Translations under genes and position numbers: made by a program
Notes under the pieces: generated by a model
What the model was told of the DNA's origin: nothing
The model's database searches: none
The model's input: only the letters and a program-made list of their open reading frames with translations
Part shown: piece by piece, positions 19,068 through 28,087 of the stretch
Layout: each line of letters begins with the position of its first letter
How positions within the stretch are numbered: position 1 is the stretch's first letter
Source: Eubacteriaceae bacterium
GTDB taxonomy: Bacteria; Bacillota; Clostridia; Lachnospirales; Lachnospiraceae
Assembly: GCA_910574015.1 (NCBI GenBank)
Contig: CAJSYQ010000013.1
Coordinates: 23,061-87,060 of the forward strand
DNA length: 64,000 bases
Direction: 5' to 3'

Positions 19068-19718
19068 GTGCGATATTTTATATCAGATCTGCATTTCTTT
19101 CATGAGAGCCTTCTTACTAAGATGGACAAAAGGGGATTCGCCACCTGTGATGAGATGCACGAATATATGCTCCGCCGCTGGAACGAAAAGGTGCGACCCG
19201 CCGATGAGGTGGTGATCCTTGGCGATGTGTCAATGGCCCGGGGCGGACCTACCAGCGAAATTCTCCGGCACCTGAACGGACGGCTGTATTTGATCGTGGG
19301 CAATCATGACACCTATCTGAGAGACAGAAGGTTTGATGCCTCGCGATTTGAGTGGATCAAACCCTACGAGGAGATTCATGATAACAAGAGAAAGATCATC
19401 CTCAGCCATTATCCGGTATTCTGCTATAATGGGCAGTACCGCCGGGATAAGGAGGGAAATCCCAGGACATATATGCTGTATGGGCATGTCCATAACACCC
19501 AGGATGAGATACTTGTGAACCGCTTTATCCGGGAGACAGAGCGGATGCTCTGCCAGGGGCCGGGAGATAAGGAGCCGCTGCCCATTCCCTGCCAGATGAT
19601 CAACTGCTTCTGTATGTTTTCGGACTACACACCACTTTCTCTGGACGAGTGGATCGCAGTGGATCGGAAGAGAAGGGCGGAAATGGAACCGTGCGGTGCA
19701 AAGAGATCAAGTATTTGA
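19068..19718 (+). CDS. Calcineurin-like metallophosphoesterase
   Basis: This 216-residue cytoplasmic protein has the metallophosphoesterase motifs 'SDLHFFHE', 'ILGDVSMARG', 'LIVGNHD' and 'GHVHN', which bind the two metal ions. The family acts on phosphodiesters or phosphoproteins; the substrate here is unknown. Translation starts at GTG, 6 bp after the previous stop, so it may be co-transcribed with the surface genes although its role is probably unrelated. Confidence 0.85.
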   Translation: MRYFISDLHFFHESLLTKMDKRGFATCDEMHEYMLRRWNEKVRPADEVVILGDVSMARGGPTSEILRHLNGRLYLIVGNHDTYLRDRRFDASRFEWIKPYEEIHDNKRKIILSHYPVFCYNGQYRRDKEGNPRTYMLYGHVHNTQDEILVNRFIRETERMLCQGPGDKEPLPIPCQMINCFCMFSDYTPLSLDEWIAVDRKRRAEMEPCGAKRSSI

Positions 19719-19742
19719 CTTTATGCTGAATTGTGATACACT
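19715..19742 (+). promoter_or_regulatory. Promoter of the aldo/keto reductase gene
   Basis: TTGACT (19715-19720) and TACACT (19737-19742) are 16 bp apart. The -35 element overlaps the stop codon of the phosphoesterase gene. Confidence 0.65.
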
Positions 19743-19780
19743 GAAAAGAAACGAAGACGTGGAAGACTGAGGTGACCATA

Positions 19781-20959
19781 TTGAATTACAGAACAGACCG
19801 GTATGGCAATGAGATATCTATCTTAGGCTATGGCTGTATGCGCTTTACCCAGACGGCAGGGCGGATCAATAAAGAGAAGGCGGAGAAAGAGATTATGGCT
19901 GCCTACCAGGCCGGCGTCAATTATTACGATACCGCTTATGTATATCCGGGCAGTGAAAAGATTCTGGGAGAGATCGTGGCCAGGAACCAGATTCGGGACA
20001 AAATATATATTGCCACCAAGCTCCCCCATTATCTGATAAAGAATAAGGGAAGCATGGATAAGTATTTTGATGAGCAGCTGTCCCGGCTGCAGACGGATCG
20101 CATTGATTATTATCTGATGCATATGCTCACGGATGTCAGGACCTGGGAGCGGCTGAAGGGGCTTGGCATCCTGGAATGGCTGGAGAGGAAGAGGGAGAGC
20201 GGGGCCATCCGCCAGATAGGCTTTTCCTATCACGGTAATTCCGATATGTTCTGCCAGTTAGTGGACGCCTATGAATGGGACTTCTGCCAGATCCAGTACA
20301 ATTATATGGATGAACATTCCCAGGCGGGGCGGACCGGACTTCACTATGCGCACAAGAAAGGACTTCCAGTGATAATAATGGAGCCGCTGCGGGGCGGCCG
20401 TCTGGTGAACCGTCTGCCGGAAGAGGCATATAAGGTAATGGAAAAATATCCGGTGAGGCATACGCCGGCGCAGTGGGCGTTCCGCTGGCTCTGGAACCAG
20501 CCGGAGGTAACCTGTGTTCTGTCCGGCATGAATTCATTGGAAATGGTGGAGGAAAACACCGTGTCTGCGTCGGAAGCCAGAGCCGGCGAGTTGGGGGAAC
20601 CAGAGGAGCAAATGCTGTCCCAGGTGGTGGATGCCATCAATGCGGGAGTGAAGGTGGGCTGTACGGGCTGCCGTTACTGTATGCCGTGTCCTCAGAATGT
20701 AGATATACCGGGGACCTTTGCCGCCTATAACCGTCGGTATTCGGAGGGCTGGTTCTCAGCGGAAAAGGAATATCTGATGTGCACGGCACTGAGGAGTACG
20801 TCTTCTGCGGCGTCAAACTGTATTGGGTGCGGCAAATGTGAGCAGCATTGTCCCCAGAATATAGAGATCCGGAAAGAATTGGCGAATGCAAGGAAGAAAC
20901 TGGAAGGGCCAATCTATAAGATTGGAAGAAAAATAGTAAAATGGCTGCGGGCTTATTGA
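19781..20959 (+). CDS. Aldo/keto reductase with C-terminal 4Fe-4S ferredoxin domain
   Basis: This 392-residue protein combines an aldo/keto reductase barrel (about 1-285; 'GYGCMRF', catalytic Asp/Tyr in 'YYDTAYVYPGSEK') with a C-terminal ferredoxin-like region. That region has 'CTGCRYCMPCPQNVDIP' and 'CIGCGKCEQHCPQNIEI', two Cys clusters for 4Fe-4S centres. Such fusions are common in anaerobic Firmicutes and probably take electrons from ferredoxin; substrates are unknown. I place the start at TTG 19781 because GAGGTG lies 6-8 bp upstream and the family begins M-N-Y-R; a GTG at 19772 is the alternative. Confidence 0.88.
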   Translation: MNYRTDRYGNEISILGYGCMRFTQTAGRINKEKAEKEIMAAYQAGVNYYDTAYVYPGSEKILGEIVARNQIRDKIYIATKLPHYLIKNKGSMDKYFDEQLSRLQTDRIDYYLMHMLTDVRTWERLKGLGILEWLERKRESGAIRQIGFSYHGNSDMFCQLVDAYEWDFCQIQYNYMDEHSQAGRTGLHYAHKKGLPVIIMEPLRGGRLVNRLPEEAYKVMEKYPVRHTPAQWAFRWLWNQPEVTCVLSGMNSLEMVEENTVSASEARAGELGEPEEQMLSQVVDAINAGVKVGCTGCRYCMPCPQNVDIPGTFAAYNRRYSEGWFSAEKEYLMCTALRSTSSAASNCIGCGKCEQHCPQNIEIRKELANARKKLEGPIYKIGRKIVKWLRAY

Positions 20960-20987
20960 TAACATATATTTTGGACGGAGGTAAGAG

Positions 20988-22691
20988 ATGAAGGCGGATC
21001 AGGAATTGAGAAATATATTGAGACAGATTGACCACAAGGGATATCTGGCTTACAAACAGCTGAAGGGGGAGTACCATTTCCCGGAGTATACACTTGGAAT
21101 CGACCACGTGCAGGGAGACCCCTTTGCCTCCCCGTCGAAGGTGAGTGTCCGCGTGGCGGGAGCACGGGCGGGGTTTGATCAGCATCTGTATGATACGGCG
21201 GAGAAGAAGACCGCGCTGGAGGACCATCTCCTGCGGGGGTTCGCAGGGCAACTCAGGGGTTTTTCCTTTCAGGCAAAGGGATCGGGGAAATCCGGGCTGA
21301 TGGCAGTGAGCGTACCAGGGCAGGAGATCCTGCCCCGCACCGCCTGCCAGATCGATCGAAGGAATGGAGATATCATTCTGCGTATGGAGATTGGATTTCC
21401 CGCCAATGGGCGCACGGTGAACAGCCGGGAGCTGGAAAAGATGCTCTTTGACTTCCTTCCAGTCTGTGTCAGAAAGTCGCTGTACATGGCAGCGCTGGAC
21501 GGGGCTAAAGTAAAGAAGGTGGCAGAACTGGCGGAGGATCAGACTTATATGAGACAGCAGATGGAAGAGCTGGGACTGGTGGCATTTGTGGCAAACGGTT
21601 CGGTGCTGCCGAGGGAATCCGGCGTCAGCAGCCGGCCCATGAAAGGGGCGGTGGCATTTCAGTCACCGGAGGAACTGGAGATAGAAATGGTACTTCCCAA
21701 CAGGGGCAGAATGGCGGGTATGGGCATCCGCCGCGGCATAACCCTTATTGTGGGCGGCGGTTACCACGGAAAGTCCACACTGCTAAAGGCTCTTGAACTG
21801 GGGGTATATAACCATATTGCCGGAGACGGCCGGGAATATGTGGTGACGGACGGCACGGCGGTGAAGCTCCGGGCAGAGGACGGGCGGAGTGTGAAGAAAA
21901 GCGATATTTCCATGTTTATCAACGATCTGCCCAATGGAAAGGATACGAGACAATTTTCCACGGAGGACGCCAGCGGCTCCACATCCCAGGCGGCAAATGT
22001 AGTGGAGGCCATGGAGGCGGGCAGCCGGGTCTTTCTTATCGACGAGGACACCAGCGCCACAAACTTTATGATCCGGGACGAGCTGATGCAGCGGGTCGTG
22101 CACCGGGAGATGGAACCCATCACGCCATTTGTAGAACGGGTCAGGGAACTGTACGATCAGGAGGGGATCTCTACTGTCCTGGTGGCGGGAAGCTCCGGCA
22201 GCTATTTTCATAAGGCGGACTGCATAATCCAGATGAACCGGTATGAGCCGGTGGAGATCACAGCCTTCGCCAAAAAGGAGGCAGAGGCATTTCCTCTTCC
22301 CGCCGGTGATACACCGAAGTCACAGAAGCCGGATTACAGCCGGATTCCAAGAGGAGACCGCCGGTTTGGCGCGGACGGCAGGGTGAAGATGAAAACTCTT
22401 GGCATGGACGGCATCAGCATAAACCGGGATACCATCGACCTGCGGTATGTGGAACAGCTGGCTGATACGGAACAGCTCACAGCGCTGTCGCAGCTGATGA
22501 AATATATGCGGATGCGGGTTTTTGACGGAAAGAAAAATCTGCGGCAGGCCGTGGAGGAGACCATGCAGGTTCTACAGGACAGAGGCTGGGAGGGGATCTG
22601 CGGCGGCGCGGTGCTGCCGGGCAATCTCGCCCTTCCCCGCCGGCAGGAAGTATTTGCCTGCCTGAACCGCTGGCGGGAGCTGGGTTTCTAA
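20988..22691 (+). CDS. ABC-class predicted ATPase
   Basis: This 567-residue soluble protein belongs to the predicted ABC-class ATPase family (PF09818 type). The Walker A motif is in 'IVGGGYHGKSTLLKAL' (about residue 255) and Walker B in 'VFLIDEDTSATNFMI' (about 345). No membrane domain or permease is present. The family is widespread in bacteria with no established function; a link to RNA or nucleotide metabolism has been suggested only by its fold. An ATG with GGACGGAGGTAAGAG upstream supports the start. A hairpin terminator follows. Confidence 0.8.
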   Translation: MKADQELRNILRQIDHKGYLAYKQLKGEYHFPEYTLGIDHVQGDPFASPSKVSVRVAGARAGFDQHLYDTAEKKTALEDHLLRGFAGQLRGFSFQAKGSGKSGLMAVSVPGQEILPRTACQIDRRNGDIILRMEIGFPANGRTVNSRELEKMLFDFLPVCVRKSLYMAALDGAKVKKVAELAEDQTYMRQQMEELGLVAFVANGSVLPRESGVSSRPMKGAVAFQSPEELEIEMVLPNRGRMAGMGIRRGITLIVGGGYHGKSTLLKALELGVYNHIAGDGREYVVTDGTAVKLRAEDGRSVKKSDISMFINDLPNGKDTRQFSTEDASGSTSQAANVVEAMEAGSRVFLIDEDTSATNFMIRDELMQRVVHREMEPITPFVERVRELYDQEGISTVLVAGSSGSYFHKADCIIQMNRYEPVEITAFAKKEAEAFPLPAGDTPKSQKPDYSRIPRGDRRFGADGRVKMKTLGMDGISINRDTIDLRYVEQLADTEQLTALSQLMKYMRMRVFDGKKNLRQAVEETMQVLQDRGWEGICGGAVLPGNLALPRRQEVFACLNRWRELGF

Positions 22692-22700
22692 ATTAACAGT

Positions 22701-22763
22701 AAGACCTTCTGTATATTTTTTTCATGTTTGGATATGATATGGAAAAAACAGGAGGTCTTTTTG
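22701..22763 (+). terminator. Long hairpin terminator ahead of the dehydrogenase gene
   Basis: AAGACCTTCTGT (22701-22712) pairs with ACAGGAGGTCTT (22748-22759) with one G-U pair, and the interior T-rich and A-rich arms extend the helix. A T run follows. The 3' arm includes AGGAGG and the next start is 23 bp beyond, so the dehydrogenase gene may depend on read-through or on a promoter inside the hairpin. Confidence 0.65.
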
Positions 22764-22785
22764 GCGCTCCGGGACGGAGGTTCCT

Positions 22786-23745
22786 ATGGATTTATGTGGC
22801 GGCACGAATAACAGGAAGGCCGCGGTGATCGGCTGCGGCTTTGTGGGATCGGCATCGGCATTTGCCCTGATGCAGAGCGGACTCTTTACGGAAATGGTAC
22901 TCATCGATGTGGACAGGGAGCGGGCAGAAGGAGAGGCGATGGATATCAGTCATGGTGTCCCGCTGGCGGAGCCAATGACGATTTATGCGGGAGATTACAG
23001 AGACATCGTGGATGCGGCGGTGATCATCATTACGGCAGGGGCAAACCAGAAACCGGGGGAGACGCGTCTTGATCTTGTGCAAAAAAATGCGAAGATCATG
23101 AGATCTATTGTGACACAGATTGCGGAGAAGGGCTGCAGGGGAATGCTGCTGATCGTCTCCAATCCGGTGGACATACTGACCTATGTGGCACAGAAGGTCA
23201 GCGGGCTGCCGGAGAAACGGGTATTTGGATCGGGAACCGTTCTGGACTCCGCCCGGCTCCGTTATCATCTGGGCAGACATCTGGGGGTGGACAGCCGCAG
23301 CGTTCATGCTTTCGTGATCGGGGAACACGGCGACAGCGAGATAGCGGCCTGGAGCAGTGCGAATATATCAGGGGTCCCTCTGGACACCTTCTGCGAGATG
23401 AGGGGACACTATGATCATGAGGGGAATACCGAGAGCATCGAGGACCGGGTCCGGGGCAGTGCATATGAGATCATAGCGAAGAAGGACGCCACCTATTACG
23501 GGATTGCCATGGTAGTAAAGCGGCTCTGCCAGGCCATTGTCCGGGATGAAAAATCGGTCTTCCCGGTGTCGAGGCGCATGCATGGCGAGTACGGCGTGGG
23601 GGATGTGGTACTGAGCATGCCGGCGATCATCGGGGCAGACGGCGTGGAAAATCTGGTGCCCATTTCCCTGAACGAGAAGGAAAAAGCGGGATTGTGCGAA
23701 TCGGCAGAGACCTTAAGGCAGATCGCAGAGGAACTGGATCTATAA
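22786..23745 (+). CDS. ldh: L-lactate dehydrogenase-type NAD-dependent dehydrogenase
   Basis: This 319-residue enzyme belongs to the lactate/malate dehydrogenase family and interconverts a 2-keto acid (probably pyruvate) and a hydroxy acid with NADH. The Rossmann motif is 'GCGFVGSASAFAL', the NAD-binding 'TAGANQKPGETRLDL' contains the substrate Arg, and the catalytic His is in 'GEHGDSEIAAWS'. The residue after 'TAGANQKPGE' region resembles L-LDH more than MDH, so lactate is the likelier product. An internal 'VSNPVDILTYV' segment is typical. The ATG follows GGACGGAGG. Confidence 0.88.
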   Translation: MDLCGGTNNRKAAVIGCGFVGSASAFALMQSGLFTEMVLIDVDRERAEGEAMDISHGVPLAEPMTIYAGDYRDIVDAAVIIITAGANQKPGETRLDLVQKNAKIMRSIVTQIAEKGCRGMLLIVSNPVDILTYVAQKVSGLPEKRVFGSGTVLDSARLRYHLGRHLGVDSRSVHAFVIGEHGDSEIAAWSSANISGVPLDTFCEMRGHYDHEGNTESIEDRVRGSAYEIIAKKDATYYGIAMVVKRLCQAIVRDEKSVFPVSRRMHGEYGVGDVVLSMPAIIGADGVENLVPISLNEKEKAGLCESAETLRQIAEELDL

Positions 23746-23761
23746 AGATTTCATAAAGTTA

Positions 23762-23790
23762 TTGTGCATTTCTCTCAATAATGTTATATT
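23762..23790 (+). promoter_or_regulatory. Promoter of the Na/Pi cotransporter - thiWM unit
   Basis: TTGTGC (23762-23767) and TATATT (23785-23790) are 17 bp apart. The remaining 70 bp to the start codon hold no TPP riboswitch or other recognised leader. Confidence 0.55.
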
Positions 23791-23860
23791 TAAAAATGGG
23801 AATTAGCAACTTACATTTTATTACAATTTTCATCAAAATGCATGAGAGAGGAATTAAACA

Positions 23861-25480
23861 ATGGATATTTGGAATGTAGTCAGCCTGATGGGCGGACTGG
23901 CAATGTTCATTTTCGGAATGAACCTGATGAGTGATGGTCTGAAGCTGGTGGCTGGCTCGTATCTTAAGAAAATTCTGGAGAAGCTCACCCAGAACCGTAT
24001 TGTCGCCATGATGGTGGGGGCCGGACTGACCGCCCTGATCCAGAGCTCCAACGCCATGTGCGTCATGGTAGTAGGTTTTGTAAACGCAGGTTTGATGGAA
24101 CTGGAGAGATCTGTGGGTATTTTGATGGGAGCTAAGATTGGTACTACCATTACCGGCCAGCTTATCGCCTTTAACATCTCACAGATCGCACCGGTCATTG
24201 CCTTTGTTGGGGTGGCCATAACGATGTCTTTTAAAAAACCTAAGATAAAAAATGTGGGACAGATCATTGCCAGCCTGGGCGTACTTTTTATCGGCCTGGG
24301 TACTATGAGCACGGCGATGAAGCCGCTGGCAAATGAAGCCTGGTTTCAGAATATCCTGCAGCAGTTTTCCAACCCGGTCCTCGGCGTACTGGTGGGTATT
24401 ATCTTTACTGTGATCATCCAGAGTGCCTCTGCATCGGTGGGGGTTCTGCAGATGATGGCGGTAAGCGGTGTGATGGGATTCCATCAGGCATTCTTTATCA
24501 TGCTGGGAATGAATATCGGCGCCAGTGTGGCTCCGGCCCTGGCATCTCTCAGCGGCCGCAAGGACGCCAAGAGAGTGGCGCTTATCGTTGTCCTGTTCGA
24601 AAGTATTGGTATGCTGCTGTTTATGATCGCATCGTCAGTATTTCCGGCGCTGCTGGACTGGATCGCATCCACTTCACCGAACAATCCAAGCCGTCAGATT
24701 GCCAATGCCAATACCATCTTTAACTTAGTGACGGTGATGGTTCTTCTCCCCTGTTCTGGATATCTTGTTAAGATGGCCCAGTGGATCATCCGGGGCAAGG
24801 ACAGGAAAGAGGCGGCAGAGCTGCATTACATAGATGAGTCCGGCTACCAGTCAGGAACGGTGCTGATCGGTCAGATCGATCAGGAGGTGGGACGGATGTC
24901 CGGCCTTGTCCGGAACAATCTGGAGGCTTCCACCAAAGCTTATTTTGCAGAAAAAGTACTGACCAATGAAGCCTTTGATGAGAATGAGTCCACAGTGGAT
25001 TTTCTGAATAAAGAGATTACGGCTACGCTGATCCGTACTAGTGAGATGGGCCTGTCGGCAAAAGAGGCTATGCATGTCGGTAATCTGTACCATATCGTGA
25101 CGGATCTGGAGAGGATCGGTGATCATGCGGAAAATATGCTCGGATATGCCAACCAGTTAAAGTCAAATAAACAGAAATTCTCAGGAAAGGCATTGAAGGA
25201 ACTGAACAATCTGTGTGACTCTGTATACCAGATTTACGATCTGGCATGTACATACTTTGCGGAGCCGGACAGGGAGCTGTACAAGGTCATTCATGATCTG
25301 GAGGCGGAAATCGACGACAAGGTGGAGAAAATGCGCAACAGTAATATCAAACGCCTTGCCAAAATGAAATGTGAAGCGAACCAGGGACTGTTTTACAGCG
25401 AAATACTGGTAGATCTGGAACGTGTGGCTGACCACTGTCTGAATATCGCACAGGCCGCAAAGAAATATGCAGTGAGATAG
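23861..25480 (+). CDS. Na/Pi cotransporter family protein with PhoU-like domain
   Basis: This 539-residue membrane protein is a NptA/YjbB-type sodium-phosphate cotransporter homologue. Two repeated membrane modules carry the QSS motifs ('LIQSSNAMCVMVVGF' near residue 62 and 'IIQSASASVGVLQMM' near 186). The C-terminal ~210 residues are a helical PhoU-like domain ('ERIGDHAENML', 'DLERVADHCLNIA'). The family exports or imports inorganic phosphate with sodium. The ATG follows GAGAGAGGAATT. thiW begins 6 bp after the stop, which suggests co-transcription. Confidence 0.9.
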   Translation: MDIWNVVSLMGGLAMFIFGMNLMSDGLKLVAGSYLKKILEKLTQNRIVAMMVGAGLTALIQSSNAMCVMVVGFVNAGLMELERSVGILMGAKIGTTITGQLIAFNISQIAPVIAFVGVAITMSFKKPKIKNVGQIIASLGVLFIGLGTMSTAMKPLANEAWFQNILQQFSNPVLGVLVGIIFTVIIQSASASVGVLQMMAVSGVMGFHQAFFIMLGMNIGASVAPALASLSGRKDAKRVALIVVLFESIGMLLFMIASSVFPALLDWIASTSPNNPSRQIANANTIFNLVTVMVLLPCSGYLVKMAQWIIRGKDRKEAAELHYIDESGYQSGTVLIGQIDQEVGRMSGLVRNNLEASTKAYFAEKVLTNEAFDENESTVDFLNKEITATLIRTSEMGLSAKEAMHVGNLYHIVTDLERIGDHAENMLGYANQLKSNKQKFSGKALKELNNLCDSVYQIYDLACTYFAEPDRELYKVIHDLEAEIDDKVEKMRNSNIKRLAKMKCEANQGLFYSEILVDLERVADHCLNIAQAAKKYAVR

Positions 25481-25486
25481 GGAGCT

Positions 25487-25978
25487 ATGAATATAAAAAA
25501 AGTATGTTTTTCGGCATTTATGTCATGTCTGAGTTTTATCCTGTCGACTTTTGTATCTTTTCCCTTCGTGGTGCCGTTCCAGCACTTCTTCAATGTAATA
25601 TGCGCTGTGTTGGTGGGACCGTTTTATGGGTTTCTTTCGGCGTTGCTGACAGGTTGTATGAGGATGCTGCTGACAGGGCGTCCGGTCACGGCCATTATAG
25701 GCGCCGTTGTGGGAGCCTTTCTGGCAGGGATTGGTTACCGGATTTCCCAAAATATGCTGTTAGCAGTGGCAGGAGAGATTCTGGGGACAGGGATTCTTAG
25801 TGCTATTGTGAGTTACTATGCCATGTATTATGGATTTGGCGTTGCTCTGACTTCTCCATTTTATTATATCCCGCTCTTTATGCCGGCCAGTGTGGTGGGG
25901 GCACTGCTGGGATATGCGGCGCTTTTGACAATGAAGAGGTCGGGTTCTCTTGTGAAGCTGCAGGAGATGCTAAAATAG
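25487..25978 (+). CDS. thiW: ThiW-type energy-coupling-factor S component (thiazole uptake)
   Basis: This 163-residue hydrophobic protein has about five membrane helices and resembles ThiW, the substrate-binding S component that brings hydroxyethylthiazole in through a shared ECF transporter. Typical segments are 'FPFVVPFQHFFNVICAVLVGP' (split helix) and 'FYYIPLFMPASVVGALLGY'. The next gene, thiM, supports the assignment because ThiW and the thiazole kinase form a salvage pair. The ATG follows a weak ribosome site 6 bp after the cotransporter gene. ECF energising subunits are not in this window. Confidence 0.85.
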   Translation: MNIKKVCFSAFMSCLSFILSTFVSFPFVVPFQHFFNVICAVLVGPFYGFLSALLTGCMRMLLTGRPVTAIIGAVVGAFLAGIGYRISQNMLLAVAGEILGTGILSAIVSYYAMYYGFGVALTSPFYYIPLFMPASVVGALLGYAALLTMKRSGSLVKLQEMLK

Positions 25979-26002
25979 CCGAAGGACAGACGGGGGCGGA
26001 AT

Positions 26003-26803
26003 ATGCGACATGAGATAATACAGAGTATCAGAAAGACCTGTCCAAGAATTCATTCCATTACTAATACGATAACGATTAACGATTGTGCCAACATGATCCT
26101 TGCGGCAGGGGGCAGTGCCGTGATGGCGTCGGATCCGCATGAGGTTTCGGAGATGACGTCTCTTTGTGACAGTCTCGTCCTGAACCTGGGGGCTGTGGCA
26201 TCCAGGGAGGCCATGCTCCGGGCGGGGAAGAAAGCGAATTCACTGAATCATCCCATTGTCCTTGACCCGGTGGCTGCCGGTTCTACTGCGCTGCGCCGCC
26301 AGACCAGCCTTCGACTGATGCAGGAGCTGCGTCTGACAGCGATCCGGGGGAATGCCTCCGAAATCCGTACCCTGTCTCTGCTTTCGGAAAGGGATGGAGG
26401 GGAGGGGCTGCAGTCCTTTGTGGATGCAGAGGAATCCCAGGTGATGCAGAAAACAAACCTGGAACGATGTCTGGAGGATGCGGAGCGGCTGTCAGGAAAG
26501 ACGGGGGCCATCGTTGTTGTGTCCGGTATTGAGGATCTGGTGGTGCGGGGTGAACGGCATCGGGTGTTTCAGGGCGGTTCGGCACTGTCTGCCCGGATTA
26601 CGGGCAGCGGCTGTATGCTGTCGGAACTGATCGGGACCTGCCTGACACAGCCATTTCCGGAGTGGGATGCCGCCTGCACTGCCGTGGAATGGATGAACCA
26701 GGCGGCGGAGCGGGCGGAGGAAAGGACAAGGGAAATCCAGGGAGGCACTATGACCTACCGGATGTATCTGATTGATGAGATCAGCAGATACGTCATTGCT
26801 TAA
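26003..26803 (+). CDS. thiM: Hydroxyethylthiazole kinase
   Basis: This 266-residue enzyme phosphorylates 4-methyl-5-(2-hydroxyethyl)thiazole for thiamine salvage. The ribokinase-like fold shows 'HSITNTITINDCANMILAAGGSA' at the start (in parts), 'PIVLDPVAAGST', 'IRGNASEI' and the catalytic 'ITGSGCMLS'. It works with the ThiW transporter encoded 24 bp upstream. The gene converges with the minus-strand membrane gene and overlaps its end by 4 bp. No TPP riboswitch lies directly upstream of the pair. Confidence 0.93.
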   Translation: MRHEIIQSIRKTCPRIHSITNTITINDCANMILAAGGSAVMASDPHEVSEMTSLCDSLVLNLGAVASREAMLRAGKKANSLNHPIVLDPVAAGSTALRRQTSLRLMQELRLTAIRGNASEIRTLSLLSERDGGEGLQSFVDAEESQVMQKTNLERCLEDAERLSGKTGAIVVVSGIEDLVVRGERHRVFQGGSALSARITGSGCMLSELIGTCLTQPFPEWDAACTAVEWMNQAAERAEERTREIQGGTMTYRMYLIDEISRYVIA

Positions 26804-27459
26804 TGTCTTGTATTAGCTTTGATCATTTTCTGAAAGAATCTTCCATACATCCTTGCGATGATTCCAACTACCAGAGCTGCCACAACGGTTCCTTCACGTA
26901 CTCCTTTCAGATCATGAAACAGGATTAGGGAGATTATGGCTGCAACGATGGTCATAGAAGCATCAAAACAGACCTTTGTATTGCCAAAATCCGTTTTCCA
27001 CCGAAGGGTAATTGCCCGGACAAAGGATTCGCCGGGAAGCATAATGACATTGGCGAACACTTCAAAATACACACCAAGTGCCAGTATCAGGCATCCGACA
27101 AAGAGGAAAAAGACTTTTACCAGATAGATGTCAGGGTGGAACCAGTTAAGCAGAATCATGGTCCAGTCAATAAAATATCCGAACAATATGGCGACGATGA
27201 TCTGCAGTAAATCTGTTTTTTTGAATTCACTTCCCAGAATAAAGATTTGAAAAATAACCAGCAGGATATTAAACAGGATTGTGAAATTCCCCAGTGTTAA
27301 GGAAAAGCCAAGGCTGAGAACATAGGGAATGCTGGAGATTGGGGATGTGCCCAGATCTGCTTTTGTAATGACGCTTACGCCAAAAGAGCTGATAAATAGT
27401 CCAATAAGGAAAATCAAGTATTTCTTTAGAAGTTCGGTTTTCATCATTCTTTTTTCCAT
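26800..27459 (-). CDS. YczE/YitT-like integral membrane protein
   Basis: This 219-residue protein has five to six hydrophobic helices and matches the YczE/YyaS (DUF6198-type) membrane family ('SSFGVSVITKADLGTSPISS', 'MLPGESFVRAI'). Function of the family is not established; in some Bacillus strains YczE affects antibiotic production. A GGAG site precedes the start. It follows the MarR gene by 3 bp on the same strand, so the regulator very likely controls it. Codon use appears more AT-rich than in the neighbouring thi and ldh genes. Confidence 0.8.
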   Translation of the reverse strand: MEKRMMKTELLKKYLIFLIGLFISSFGVSVITKADLGTSPISSIPYVLSLGFSLTLGNFTILFNILLVIFQIFILGSEFKKTDLLQIIVAILFGYFIDWTMILLNWFHPDIYLVKVFFLFVGCLILALGVYFEVFANVIMLPGESFVRAITLRWKTDFGNTKVCFDASMTIVAAIISLILFHDLKGVREGTVVAALVVGIIARMYGRFFQKMIKANTRH

Positions 27460-27462
27460 GTT

Positions 27463-27921
27463 TTAATTATCTCCGTTTTCTGTTCGTGTTGGTTTACATC
27501 CAGCATTTTTTATCATATTATCATATAAATGAGAAAGCATCAGGATAAGCTGAGACTGTTCTTCCTTTGAAAAGTCCTGCAGGGCAGCTTGCTCTAGTCT
27601 GGCAAATTCAATGCTGATCTGGGACTGCATTTCTCTCCCCTTCTCTGTCATGGAGACATAAAGGGTACGCCGATCCCCTTCCTTCGTGGAACGGGTGATA
27701 AGTTCTTTTTTCTCCATCCCGGCCAGTAGAGAGGTCAGTGTGGCCGGTTCGATATGACAGCCCTTTGCAATTTCCTTTTGGGCTGAACCGTCGTGATCCT
27801 GCAGATAATCTAGAACTTTGGGCTGCCCGGTTGTAAGTCCGAGATTTTTGACATTAGAAAAAAATTGTTTCTGAAAGGTCATATGATTTGCCATTAGAAG
27901 ATAATGAAGTGATTTTTCCAT
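27463..27921 (-). CDS. MarR-family transcriptional regulator
   Basis: This 152-residue protein has the winged-helix fold of MarR regulators: 'TTGQPKVLDYLQDHDGSAQK' recognition region, 'IEPATLTSLLAGMEKKELI' recognition helix and the wing 'RRTLYVSMTEKG'. It probably represses its own operon and the YczE-like membrane gene 3 bp downstream, releasing DNA on binding a small molecule. A pair of TTAGAxATCAAAT repeats lies in the upstream region at 27974-28000 and is a likely operator. The ATG follows a GAGGAGT ribosome site (read on the minus strand). Confidence 0.9.
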   Translation of the reverse strand: MEKSLHYLLMANHMTFQKQFFSNVKNLGLTTGQPKVLDYLQDHDGSAQKEIAKGCHIEPATLTSLLAGMEKKELITRSTKEGDRRTLYVSMTEKGREMQSQISIEFARLEQAALQDFSKEEQSQLILMLSHLYDNMIKNAGCKPTRTENGDN

Positions 27922-27967
27922 AATACTCCTCGTCTCTGATTCCTTTAGTAAAGTCTTGTTATAACTA

Positions 27968-28007
27968 AATTTATTTGATATCTAATTATTTGATTTCTAA
28001 ATAAATA
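27968..28007 (-). promoter_or_regulatory. Putative MarR operator (paired repeats)
   Basis: On the minus strand, TTAGAAATCAAA and TTAGATATCAAA occur 15 bp apart, framed by ATTTATTT/AAATAAAT arms. They lie about 50-80 bp upstream of the MarR start. Repeats of this AT-rich type are usual MarR targets. Their use here is inferred. Confidence 0.5.
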
Positions 28008-28087
28008 TAGCATAAGTGATAGAAAAAGTCAAGGAAGAGCCCAATGGAGCAAGAGATTGACAGAGATAGCATTTCAAATCATAAAAA

